Assembly (NCBI GenBank): GCA_030340625.1
Contig: JAOPHQ010004852.1
Coordinates: 1 to 64,000, forward strand
Direction of reading: 5' to 3'
Length of the DNA stretch: 64,000 nucleotides
Source: Merluccius polli
Taxonomy: Eukaryota; Chordata; Actinopteri; Gadiformes; Merlucciidae
The notes under the pieces are model-generated. The model did no database searches. It was not told where the DNA came from and saw only the letters and a program-made list of their open reading frames with translations. A program made the position numbers and the translations under genes. This document shows, piece by piece, positions 53,701 to 63,879 of this stretch; position 1 is the first letter of the stretch; the number at the start of each line of letters is the position of its first letter.

Positions 53701-53792
53701 TTCTTCACTTTGTTTTCTGACCCCATTCGGCGCGAAAAGACGTGTGCGCATTCTCGTGGCTTGGAATGTTTACAAACAATGAAAGGGTCTAT

Positions 53793-53900
53793 TTCACACA
53801 GAGTTAATACAATCATCGCTGGCTGTACTGAGATTAACTTTGGTGATGCTTTATATAATGACTTCAATTGATCTCTGTTTCTGAGTATGCGCAATGACAT
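53793..53900 (-). pseudogene. Conserved Maverick protein, N-terminal piece
   Basis: From an ATG at 53900 the minus strand reads MSLRILRNRDQLKSLYKASP then KLISVQPAMIVLTLCEI, cut at 53792 by the ISL2EU insertion. The pattern LxxLxKASPKL...CE matches the start of the same uncharacterised Maverick protein whose middle and end lie at 48433-48890 and 44345-44790. The gene therefore spreads over more than 9.5 kb. Confidence 0.6.
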
Positions 53901-53929
53901 GGTTTTGCAGGTAATCACTTGTCTGCAGG

Positions 53930-54550
53930 TGTGTAGACAAATTGTCGGTCGGATAAAACGGCTGTTCCAAGTTTCAAGTTGTCTGGGGTCTTAGCTTTAA
54001 AGTCCACAAGCAGGTATCCATAAGGTAAACTAGTAGCATTGTTAAAGGACTCAAAAAATGTTTTGTTTTACACAGAATATTTGTATGGCTATCAAAATCT
54101 GATATATGTCTCAGGGTTTTTTAAACAAAACCATGTAGTTTGTATTTCGGCTTATTATTCTACTAGCGTTGCCCTGCATGAATACATTTTGTACAAGGTA
54201 CATACAAATGAGGTTACGATGGTGTACATATTTTGTAAAAAATCATGTTGTACCTCTAAATTATTACTAGCGTCTAAGGTTTCTTGTATGAGCTGGTAGG
54301 ATTTAATCATCACATAGAGATGAGGGTATCCCTTCCCCAAAATTAATAGCCCTTATTTTTAACAATTCGTCATACAAAGGCTGCCAGCATGAACAAATTT
54401 AGACCATGTTTTTCTGAAATTAGTGTCGGCATTTTCAATCACTGTTTTGACAAAGTACGTTTTACCAATGTTACCATTCGGTATGGTAGTCCAGTTTACC
54501 ACTGGACTACCATACTGAATGGATGTTGGAGCTGAGGGTCAACTATGTCA
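53930..54550 (-). pseudogene. Maverick packaging ATPase (FtsK/HerA type), decayed
   Basis: Minus-strand pieces in order: DPQLQHPFSMVV (about 54545-54510), a degenerate P-loop GNIGKTYFVKTVIENADT (about 54480-54425), then TLYKMYS/QNVFMQG (about 54190-54170), YMVLFKKP (about 54140), DIYQI and SLPYGYLLVDFKAKTPDNL (about 54030-53980). This matches the ATPase that packages DNA into capsids in Mavericks and related viruses. The canonical GxxGxGKT loop is altered and several stops are present, so it is not functional. It lies between the polymerase and the GGFLLPLLG gene on the same strand. Confidence 0.75.
54481..54515. repeat. Short hairpin in the ATPase remnant
   Basis: GTATGGTAGTCCAG (54481-54494), seven-base loop, and the exact complement (54502-54515). 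It appears to be a local inverted duplication next to the P-loop codons. Confidence 0.9.
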
Positions 54551-54559
54551 ACCTCTCCT

Positions 54560-57500
54560 ATTTTCTGTCTAGTACCCATAAGGTAGTGTAGTGAAATCTT
54601 CCCTGTTTGTTGTTAACCTGAAGGCATTTAACCACAGTGGTGTTTTTAGGTTGTAGTCTCTTATCCCTCTGGATGGTATCCATTTCAGTCAAAACCATGT
54701 ACTGAAATGAAAGTCTGTTAGGGTTAGACAACTGTAGCATTTTTGGCATTTAAAGTTACACCCTTACATTTGATGGATGTCTTGTTTTGATGGGTGTGGT
54801 AGGAGTAGCATTTAGGTCCTGCAGAAACATATTCAGTGATGTAATCTTCCTGTTCTGTGCCAAACAGCTCCCCATCATTAAGCTCATCTGTCAAGTCCCC
54901 CAGGTAGGGCCCCAGTGGGGGTACCCATTCACCCTCATCAGAAACAAAATTATACTGTGTCACAGTAAAGGATATGCTCTTGCAGTTTGTCTAAAAGGTC
55001 GAACAGCATAAGCCTGGCACGGGCAATAGTCACTGCCCCTACAATAACATGTACATCCCGAACTCTTGAGATCCGGACATCTTTGTGATTCCACTGCACC
55101 ATGGCTTTATCATCAGAGATGAAACAAAACAACACAGCGAGAACGTAGCTGTCACTGAACATTAACTGTGTAAACTTTCATGATAATAAATAAGCTCACA
55201 TGAGGGCAGGTCTGTGCGCAATATAAAGTGAACCCACAAGCTGTTTAGAATTAGCTTCCTTAGCATAGTATTCACAGAACTGGGGTTCAATCAGTATTCA
55301 CAGACCTGGGGTAGCCTAAAGCCTCCTGCTTACACTTAAGAAATGTTCTGACAGTCTTTAAACAACTCATCCGTCTGTTTTGGGAAATGCCACATCTTGT
55401 ACATCTTTGTGATTTGATAACCCTTTTTCAACAGCTTTTTGCAACTCAAATGATACCCATGTAGCAGTACAATACCCCCACCTCACTGCTGTGTTGACAG
55501 TCACTTGTCTGATTTAGATTTCCTGCACTTCTGCAGCAAAGGGGGAATATCAGCTTCCCATTACACCTGTATGGGAGAACGGGGTGGTACAGTCCTCGAG
55601 AGGGTAGTGTAGGGGGTGCATCTAACAATGCTAAAATACTTGACGATAGAATCAAAATCTCTAATGATAATTTCTGGATGCCCTACCAGATAAGACTGGC
55701 AAGACTGCACTGTAGGGTAGAGCAATGTGAAGGCCCAAATTGAACCTCCTCATGATTGAGAGCGTGATGAATCTCTAAGTGTGTGTGCGCAAGATATTCT
55801 AGCCACTGGATGGATACATTTGAGTATGTCTTGTGCTGCTTCACATAGATGCCATCATATGTCAGTGCTAGTGTGTTCTCTGGTAAGAATTATGTTTTGT
55901 AGACAACCATGCATGTTGACGCCAGAGTGATGTATGCAAAAGGATCTAGACCTGAGCACTCACAACATCATTGACCCCATAAAGACGCAATTGTTGTTGG
56001 AAGTCAAATTTGCGGTGGCACACTGTTCTGTACCACTTGATGAATTTTTCCTTTTCATGAGTAGTCTTGGAGTCAAAACCCCAATACGATGGTTCAGGGT
56101 AAGGACTCTTATAGAACTCATTCTCCCTCGTATTGAATTTATGTGGAAAATATGCTTTTTCTTGATCAAATCCTAGAGCTGAAGGTGTTTAGCTAGACAC
56201 ATGGGGAGAAAACTAAACGAGTCAATCCACCTCTGTCGGAAATCCTTATCACATATTGGAACGACCCTACTACCAAACATGGTCATTGAGGGTGTAATAC
56301 CCGGTTTTCTGAAATAATCCAACATGATGTAGCTATCGAACCCGAATGCATTGTGCGCTATGAAGGTATATCCTGTTAACCGCTTTAAATCTGTATCGCT
56401 TGACAAACAAATCAACACAATCTGAACTGCTGGCATACCACTGCTTGTCATCAAATGTGATTGCCGACACAAAGTTTGGTTTGTGTCTACCCTCATGATG
56501 CTTGAGTTCATGTGTGTCATAGCAGTACTTTGAACAACAAATGCGACCACAATCCCCACACTTCATCGAACTGCCTATATGTTCATTACATGTTGTTAAA
56601 CAGACAGTACCATGAACATTTGTGAACCAGAATTGAATGGTATGCTTTGTAACAGTAATCACAAACATAGTTTGCACCAAAGAACGCTGTCTGGTTTTCT
56701 ATGAGGTGGTAATGTTCATCGTCGAAACCTAGGTCACTGTAATGTTTGGGCAAACATCAATTCATCTGTTCAAAATTGTCACATAGGGATCAGACAACTC
56801 TTCATTAAGCCACCCTGTGTTCAAATGTGCTATGCATAGTGTGAAGTACAGGTTGCTCTCTGTATTGTTGGGTATGAAGAGGCTTCTTACGTAGGATTTA
56901 ATCGTAGGGTATGGATTTTAACCTGACACGGGCTCCAACGCTTTTATTATGAGCCCCCGTAATAACAAACTCTAATGCATCATCTGTCAAGCTTGTATGA
57001 CTTGTGCTATCTGTTCTAAAAACAAATCAGCATTGTAATCACCAGCCGTGAGAACAGACTGAACATTGCTGGCAAGTGACGGTACTCGCAGGGTAACTTT
57101 TAAAACACTACCACTGTCAGTACTCTGAGTGCATTGTGTAATGACATCTGTAAACCGTTCTCTGATCAAATTTGGTACTTCCTCTAAATTTTGAAATGAG
57201 ATATTTCTTAGATCTACATGGTGCCTTAACCTCAAATGCGTTAAAGCAGGTGGTATACTTTTGTATGGACCCCCTCATTCCCTCTATCTGTAGACATTCT
57301 CAGGCCCTCATCAGCTCCAATAGCACAGGCATGCCTATCAATGGTCCTACATCTAAAATATTTTGGGGCTGTGTCCACTCCCCCCTCATCAGCCACCTCA
57401 ATACAATCGTCGTCACTATCAATGTCATCACTATCAATTATGTTCCTAAGTACATCGTATAATCTATCTATCTGTTCTGATTTGTCTAGCAACTCTTGTG

Positions 57501-57600
57501 CAACACGCATATGCTCCTCAAATGTATTTACATCAAGCATGTTTAACAACTCAAGACAAACATCCGAAATGTCGGCATTCTCATGCCGACATGACTAAAG
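54560..57600 (-). pseudogene. Maverick protein-primed DNA polymerase (pPolB), decayed
   Basis: This family-B polymerase copies the element, primed by a terminal protein. Minus-strand landmarks from N to C: an N-terminal acidic region (57550-57240), IKSYVRSLFIPNNTESNLYF (about 56900), a Cys-rich zinc-binding part (CGDCGRICCSKYCYDTHE, about 56570-56510), the exonuclease region FIAHNAFGFDSYIMLDYF (about 56365-56310) and WIDSFSFLPM (about 56220), KAYFPHKFNT (about 56145), RGLYHPVLPYR ... GKLIFPLC (about 55590-55530), VHVIVGAVTIARARL (about 55050), and the C-terminal YLGDLTDEL, EYVSAGPKCYSYHT (about 54900-54800). The palm metal-binding motif is broken by a frameshift just after LYCDT (about 54960). 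Frames change many times; it is dead. Confidence 0.85.
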
Positions 57601-57621
57601 ACTAAAGACTCGTCTACATGG

Positions 57622-57790
57622 TGATTGCAGGGCGGCAGTGGCTCAGGAGGTTGAGTGGGTTGCTTAGTAATCGGAAGGTTGCTGGTTCGATCCCCATTTA
57701 CCATCTTCTCTCTGGATTACCATTTACATACTTATACTTTCTTATTCTGGGATTTATTTTGTATTTTATAGATAACTTATATTGTCTACA
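57622..57790 (+). repeat. tRNA-derived SINE head
   Basis: GGGCGGCAGTGGCTCAGGAG (box-A region) is followed by GGTTGCTGGTTCGATCCCC (box B) with tRNA-like spacing, then an AT-rich tail. The match to common fish tRNA-like SINEs is strong; it is not an intact tRNA gene. Confidence 0.8.
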
Positions 57791-57929
57791 TGAATTTATT
57801 GTTTACCCCCCTTAAAAAACAGAACAAAAAAACTAATCGTTAGTTGGCTAAGCTACCAGTGTCATCAGACAGTACACCGCAGCCTTAAAACGCTACAATT
57901 AAGTTACAATTGATCATATGGATGTTCAT

Positions 57930-58822
57930 CCTAGTCTTTCATTATCTTTTTGAATACCACTGACAATTTGCAATATTGCCCTTGTCATGACATTATTTTC
58001 ACGCAAACTTTTAGCCACTCATCCCGGTCAAGACGCTGACGCAGTGCCTTTCCTTGTAGATCAAGAGTAGAACATACTGTATAGCCCTTAGTTTAGACAT
58101 GCATTGTCTATGCCATTTGGTTCTGACCTGTTTTCTTTAGGAAACCCGCGTTGTACTAGCCTAGAAATCTAGACACCCCCTAGCGGCAGCAAATTTATTT
58201 GGCAGCTAGGTAGGTCTAGCACGGCTCCGTCGGATTTTTGGTGCTGGAAACACAAAGTATGTCAGACCAATCACAGCGTGAGGGGCGGAGTCGAAAGCCG
58301 GGCTACCATGACGACAGAGTTGCGACGGTTCCGTGTTAGAGGTAAACAATGGCTGCTGCTGCTGGCGAACGGCTGCCTTTCCACTCGGCTTTGGCCGCAA
58401 CTCTTCAAGACTTGAAGTTAACATTTTATTTGAGAAAAGGACAAAGAACGGCACTGAAGTCTTTCCTCGAAAATAAATATTTATTCTGAGTTTTGATTAA
58501 TTACGTAGTCAGAGCCGTCGCTCTGACTACGTCACGTTCTTCGTTGCTCTGATTGGTTGTAGTGCTATCCTATTGCGTGCAGAGGGAACTTGAAAGACAA
58601 CCGTTTATCCCGCCCACATTGCCAATGGAGCTGCGCCAGACCTTATCTTTCTGATGTGGGTCTGGCTTGCCAGGCTAGCGTTGTACACCAGCGGCATCTA
58701 CATCTTTGACTGTTGTGGAGGGTTCAGCTACAGGGGTCTTCTCTATTCCAAAGTTGTGTGCATCCCAGAACCTGATTTCTTCATCTGTCCACTTCCAATT
58801 CCAGGTTGCGAGCTCTCCAGAG
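57930..58822 (-). pseudogene. Decayed minus-strand coding remnant, unidentified
   Basis: The minus strand of 58822-58687 reads SGELATWNWKWTDEEIRFWD then AHNFGIEKTP, and beyond the inserted 521-bp element (58157-58677) broken frames continue (QRGFPKENRS; LDLQGKALRQRLDRDEWLKV near 58040; KLSVVFKKIM near 57950). The composition looks coding, and it is upstream of and co-directional with the polymerase, so it may be the polymerase N-terminus or another Maverick gene. I cannot name it. Confidence 0.35.
58157..58677 (+). mobile_element. Second copy of the 521-bp element, 9-bp TSD GCGTTGTAC
   Basis: Same length as 1756-2276 but in opposite orientation. Flanks GCGTTGTAC lie at 58148-58156 and 58678-58686. 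The helicase-like frame reads MAAAAGERLPFHSALAA then LRKGQRTALKSFLENKYLF and stops. The two copies are nearly identical apart from scattered changes. Confidence 0.9.
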
Positions 58823-59832
58823 TAGAGCCCGACCGATATATCGGCGGGCCGATATTATCGGCCGATATTAGGCATTTTCCAAACTATCGGTATCGGCATT
58901 TATAATGGCCGATAAATGAATATTTTTAAAAACGGACGAAACCCCCTTCAACCATGTTATAACGCCACAAACCCTACAACCAGCTGATCCAGCCAGTCCT
59001 TCATTTTCAATGAGCGCTGCCGCGGCGGCAGCGAGCGCCGCGATGGCGGCAGCGAGCAGCGCGACGCTAGCGTCGCGATGGCGGCAGCGAGCAGCGCGAC
59101 GCTAGCGTCCAGCGCGACGCGGAGAGTTGAAATTAGTTTAACTTTATACAAATGAGCGGCGTCGGTGCGAAGCAGCAACCCGCTACACTTCACGCCACTG
59201 TCCTATTTCACAGCGTCGCCGCGCATCAAGTGCCGCTGAAAAGGCGCTTTTTTCTTTTCTTTAGTTTTCCTTCTGCTCTGGAGACGACTATATTCCTATG
59301 GGTGCTACGGGCGGCACTTGTGTCATAGACGCGCTGCGGCGGCAGTGTGTTTTGCACTTTATAATGCTTTATCTCCATTTCTGTTATTTTGATTACTAAA
59401 TAATAAACAGGGGAAACGTGTACATTGTTATTTGAACATGCTTGTCACGCCGGCCTGCCGAATAGCTCTACTACAAACTTGATATTGCAATGGGCGGAAC
59501 CGAACTTGATGTCTGCAGTGCTGCTTGAAGCCCCGCCCCCCTGGCGACGGCAGCCAGCAGCCAGCGGCCACAGCGCCCCCTGCTGCTCATGTCGCTCGCG
59601 GTGTGACCCATCAGTGAAGTGTGTTCACTGCATTATCCTATTATTTTAGCGAGGACTCATAAATAACTACATATAACTAATGTTATGGAAATCTGTTTAT
59701 GTTTTGTTACGCGTTTCTGGAATTTCTTTAAAAAAAAGATATATCGGCCGATATATCGGAATATCGGCTTTTTAAATCATCAAATATTTGTATCGGTATC
59801 GGCCTTAAAAATCCCATATCGGTCAGGCTCTA
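58823..59832. mobile_element. hAT miniature element, 8-bp TSD CTCCAGAG
   Basis: Ends TAGAGCCCGACCGATATATC and the inverse at 59832; duplications CTCCAGAG at 58815-58822 and 59833-59840. The GC-rich interior (58995-59125) has tandem GCGATGGCGGCAGCGAGCAG units, dense in CpG. No transposase. Confidence 0.94.
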
Positions 59833-59840
59833 CTCCAGAG

Positions 59841-60370
59841 CCAGCTCTGTTGTTATCTGATTGAGATAAGGAATAAATGCATTAGTGTAATATTTAGCAG
59901 AATATTAATTTATATATATAATAGATGGATAGACTTTAATATGTACATACGGTTAATAGTCTTACCATGTTGTTTAATCAAATGATGTTGCACATCTTGT
60001 TCTGGACAACTCTCTGGTACGGATTCATGGGCAGGAGATTCTTGCTCACCAGCAGGTCTGCAGTGATTTGTTGAATAGTTGTATTTGTTAGCAGGTCTGT
60101 TCTACATCTTCAGAGAGGTTCTTCTGTGGTTAAATTGGCGGCACCATGTTTCTAACCCTCTCGATGACACAGAACCTACTTCTGTTTACCAAGGACATAG
60201 GAAGGGTATCTAAAGTATATATAAATAAAATATAAAGACACCATTATACCAATTTGAATTGAAAATAATGGTACTATCCGCATTATTCACCAAAATACAT
60301 GTTTGTTATATTACCCCTGCTAGTAGACGCCCCTGATACACAATGGTACACAAAGGTCACTATACTATAC
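59841..60370. other. Unassigned; possible weak minus-strand coding remnants
   Basis: Around 60010-60160 the minus strand shows broken frames (GAANLTTEEPL; LLTNTTIQQITADLLVSKN) that might be Maverick-derived, but no family is recognised. The rest is AT-rich. Confidence 0.25.
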
Positions 60371-60378
60371 ATTGTATA

Positions 60379-60651
60379 CAGGCTCGGACTGGTAATCTGT
60401 ACAACCGGGCAAATGCCCGGTGGGCCGGTCCACATGTGGGCCGGTGGCCTCGGAATTTTTTTTTTTTTTTTTTTTAATGCCGACATTTTTAAATTATTTA
60501 TTTGCCCAGCGGCCCATGAGTGGCCCTGCGTCCTGTCATGTATAAATGCATCCATTTATTTTTGAAAAACCCCGTCAACAATCACGCAGCACCCCCCCCT
60601 GTCAACAATCGCGCAGCACCCCCCCCCGTCAACAATCGCGCAGCACCCCCC

Positions 60652-60685
<34 letters not shown>

Positions 60686-60859
60686 TCAACAATCGCGCAG
60701 CACCACCCCCCCGTCAACAATCGCGCAGCACCCCCCCCCCCCCCCCCCCCCCCCCGTCAACAATCGCGCAGCACCCCCCCCCGGTCAACAATCGCGCAAC
60801 TCCAAGGCCGGTCCACGACAAAATTGACAGGGCCGATTTTTGTTCCCAGTCCGCCCCTG
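60379..60859. mobile_element. hAT miniature element, 8-bp TSD ATTGTATA
   Basis: Ends CAGGCTCGGACTGG and CCAGTCCGCCCCTG, with duplications ATTGTATA at 60371-60378 and 60860-60867. CAGGGGCGGACTGG is a widespread hAT terminus in fish. The interior is mostly the C-rich minisatellite. Confidence 0.93.
60572..60800. repeat. Minisatellite (GTCAACAATCGCGCAGCACC + C-run)
   Basis: Seven GTCAACAATCGCGCAGCACC-like units, the first (ATCACGCAG) and last (ATCGCGCAA) slightly altered, are separated by C-runs of about 8 to 29 bases. C-run length differences suggest slippage and would be hard to sequence accurately. Confidence 0.92.
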
Positions 60860-60867
60860 ATTGTATA

Positions 60868-61160
60868 CACAATACAAAAAAAAAAATGTATACATATATC
60901 AGAAATGATATATACTGTCACATACATGTTCTGTATGGGTCCTGTTGATCCTTATTCGGCAGTCCAGCATTCCTGGTCCCCAACAATCAACTTTAGCAGG
61001 AATATCTGATTGTTGCATATCATTCATTTGCTAAAAGAATAGTGTGAGTTTGGTGCATGGATCTCCCAGTCAAAACAGGATTGCTGATCATTTCACTACC
61101 TTATATACCCATGTGTATGTCTACGATTGTCTAAACTGATGACAGAGTTTGAAACCCAAT
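60868..61160. other. Unassigned
   Basis: AT-rich, with an A-run (60879-60889); no gene or element recognised. Confidence 0.4.
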
Positions 61161-61259
61161 GACATGCCCCAACATGGTCTCCTTTAAGGACATTGTTTAT
61201 GTGTACAAATATGTTGTGAACATGAACATCCCACCCCAAGATCGGTATACCCAACGACA
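61160..61259. repeat. Unit of a roughly 100-bp tandem repeat, interrupted by an insertion
   Basis: CCCCAACATGGTCTCCTTTA and GTTGTGAACATGAACATCCC recur at 63243-63375 with CTCCTTTTAAGGACATTTGC and TTGTGAACATGAACACCATC, and a third partial unit begins at about 63350. The array has been split by the element at 61260-63242. Confidence 0.75.
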
Positions 61260-63242
61260 GTGTTGGGCCTGAACACATTCAATGAACGATCCTTCATGAA
61301 CTCGTTCATATTTTGGGCGAACGTGAACTGAACGTACTGTATTTCTGCCGGATGTTAACGTTATTGATGGGGTCCGCCCTTTATTACGACAGCCCGTTAT
61401 TACGACAACCCTCCATTACGACATCCCGTCATTACGACATGCCTCTATTTAGACATGCCCCTAATCCGATCTTTTTTGGTACCGCTATTACGACAATTTG
61501 GTACCGCTATTACGACAATTAGGCCTACTACAATTTGGTACCGCTATTACGACAATTAGGCCTACTTTTCATAGAAAGTGCAATAGAATAATAATAATAG
61601 TTATTAATATGACAATTAGGCCTACTTTTCATAGAAAGTGCAATAGAATAATATTAATAGTTATTAATATAGAATAAATGTAGGCCTACCTCTATCATCC
61701 CGCCCGCATCCGATCTTTTTTGGTACCGCTATTACGACAATTAGGCCTACTTTTCATAGAAAGTGCAATAGAATAATAATAATAGTTATTAATATAGAAT
61801 AAATGTAGGCCTACCTCTATCATCCCGCCCGCACCCGCAATGAGCTTCCATTTGCATCGCGAGTGCAGACCTCTACTCCAAACACTGTTTTTCACAATAA
61901 TTGATATCGGCACACATTTCAGTCAAAAACTAGGTGATTTTGAACCGGCCATGTGAATAAATGTTAGGCCTACACATTATGTAAAAGACAGGGAGCTCTC
62001 CTCATTTTTATTCAGCTCTCAGGGGGAAAAGGTTGAAACTCCATGCATCAAACAAACTCTGTGCGTGCAGGCCAGCAATACTTAAAAATATATAAGAAGA
62101 AGCACGAATAAAGCTCTAGGACCTGAAATTTGGACTTGTTCGTTAGAAATCAATTTAATTAGAATTATGGACTGCCTTTGAATGAAGTTTAATCGGACTT
62201 TAAGTTGATTGAACAAAGTTTCAAGGTGTAGGCCTACCTTTTTTGCGCTGTGGAAGCCTAATTTAAGAACGGTGAAATAATATTTTTTGAAAAGGATACT
62301 CTGATTTTGTTATGAAGATTGTTGCTTTTGGATTTGATATGGATAGGCTAGTCCTATATATTACCAACTAGGGGCAGCCTCGAAGTTGGATGATTGGCTC
62401 TTTTTAGAAATTGTTTTCCCATGTATTTGTCACACCCATGCATAAGCTGCGTGTATGCTAAGTCCAGAACATATGGGTATAATCACATTAATTAATTAAT
62501 TTAAAGTACAATGATAATGACAAATATTAATGGCCTCATGTCGGAATGGCAGGACGTTTGAAAAAAAGTAAAGTGCCGCTACTCAGACAATGGGGGAAAA
62601 AAATTGTCGCAGTAGTGGGACGCTTGGAAAATAATATTAATGCCGCCACTCCGACCACTAGACGTCAATGTCTAAGTAGCGGCATGTCGGAATAGCGGCA
62701 TGTAACCGTTATTGTGAACGCGTTCATTCTGGCATTTGTGAACGGCGCTCTCTCACAGTTTAACTTCGTTCAAGAGTGTGCCAGTTTTCCATAGAGCCTT
62801 CCAGGCAAAGCCCCGCCTAAAACACACCGAAAACAGGCCTAAATATGTAGCGGAAAAACACCCAATCTGGCAACACCAGCCACCACAGAGTCGCACCGTT
62901 GCATGCGTCATCTAAATGCGAAGCATGGAGGTAAAAACAAATGACGGCTGCAGCACTACCTCAGACGCTGCTTCCGCAATTAATTAATTCTAATGTAAAC
63001 CCTGGTTGGATGAAGATTCAAAATTGGATACGAAGATGAAATCTGACACATAGTTTCAGTGTTAAAACAAATAATTGCTGTCTGTGGTACTATATGGGCT
63101 GTGGCAATAATTTTGAAAAATAATAGCTCTAGTTCATTTTTGGAACTGTGAACTTAGTTCAAAATTTTGAATTATGAACTGAACTAGTTCATTTTAAAAT
63201 TTGTGAACTGAACTAGTTCATGTAGAAAGTGAACTTTCCCAA
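61260..63242. mobile_element. hAT-like element (GAACTAGTTCA ends) inserted in the tandem repeat
   Basis: The left end (TGTTGGGCCTGAACAC, CATGAACTCGTTCA) and right end (TGAACTAGTTCATG, GAACTTTCCCAA) are inverse to each other. CCCAACGACA flanks both sides (61250-61259, 63238-63247), though overlap with the terminus makes the exact border ambiguous. Another element (61367-62706) is nested in it. Confidence 0.65.
61367..62706. mobile_element. Nested element with TTACGACA subterminal repeats, 8-bp TSD CGTTATTG
   Basis: Duplications CGTTATTG at 61359-61366 and 62707-62714. The left end has repeated TTATTACGACAnCCC units; the right end has GCGGCATGTCGGAATAGCGG units in inverse orientation. Two long tandem copies of a block starting GGTACCGCTATTACGACAAT and containing CATAGAAAGTGCAATAGAAT occur at about 61525-61835, with partial copies before. 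No protein. An 8-bp duplication suggests hAT, though termini are unusual. Confidence 0.7.
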
Positions 63243-63375
63243 CGACATACCCATACATGCTCTCCTTTTAAGGACATTTGCATATGTTTACATTGATGTT
63301 GTGAACATGAACACCATCCTCCCCAACACCTATATAACCGATGACATCCCCTAACATGTTCTCCTTTAAGTGTGA
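63243..63375. repeat. Continuation of the roughly 100-bp tandem repeat
   Basis: Contains one full unit and the start of another (TAACATGTTCTCCTTTAAG at about 63352), matching 61160-61259 on the other side of the insertion. Confidence 0.7.
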
Positions 63376-63879
63376 TAGGTAACGGAAGTTGTAAACTGGA
63401 AGTGGCAGAAGTGGCGGCCGGATGTATGAAATGAACCCTCCCAAAAACTGGAGGGTTTATTTACTACTGATGTGATCTCTGCTCCGGTGCTCTTGTTCTC
63501 CTCCTCCTTCTAGTATCTATCTTCTTCTTCACCTCCCTCTCTTTCCCTGGAGAGCCCTGCTTTGCTTTTCTCCCTGGGTGTCTTCTTTCCCTCACTCTCA
63601 TCAACCCCTTTTAATTACTGTCAATATCAGCCACCCAACAAGGCATCGTCACCACCACCCCTGGAGGGAGGAGAGAGGAGGTAAATGAAAAGGCAAAGGA
63701 GGAAGGGGGTGGGGGGTAGTAGTATAACAGGGCACTGCTGCTCTGGAGGGAGGCTATGGAAGGCCTGGGCCTTTGCCAGTTCATCAGCAGCAACAGCAGC
63801 AGCCCTGCAAGCTGTTGTCCCCACCCCCGGCCCACTGCTTGCCTCTAGAGATGTAATGATAAAAAATTATAAAGATGTT
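63376..63879. other. Unassigned, CT-rich and CAG-containing
   Basis: Pyrimidine-rich sequence 63490-63610 and a short CAGCAGCAACAGCAGCAGCC tract near 63786. No gene recognised. Confidence 0.4.

Larger units (their letters stand above)
48893..53790 (+). mobile_element. ISL2EU (PIF/Harbinger-related) two-gene DNA transposon
   Basis: Ends AGACCCCTT (48893) and AAGGGTCT (53790) are inverted; further inward both ends show a TGCGCAC...GGGGTCAGAAAA pattern in inverse orientation. The target duplication is AT (48891-48892, 53791-53792), as known for ISL2EU. It holds a plus-strand THAP-DDE transposase gene and a convergent minus-strand gene with SWIM and PHD zinc fingers. It sits inside the conserved Maverick gene: the sequences at 53793-53900 and 48433-48890 join up as one protein region. 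Confidence 0.85.

Noticed and set aside
57622..57700. Functional tRNA gene
   Set aside because: Box A and box B are present but no proper cloverleaf with anticodon stem and acceptor end can be formed; it is the head of a SINE.
60520..60948. Proline-rich open frames
   Set aside because: They are translations of poly-C and a 20-bp minisatellite inside a hAT miniature element.
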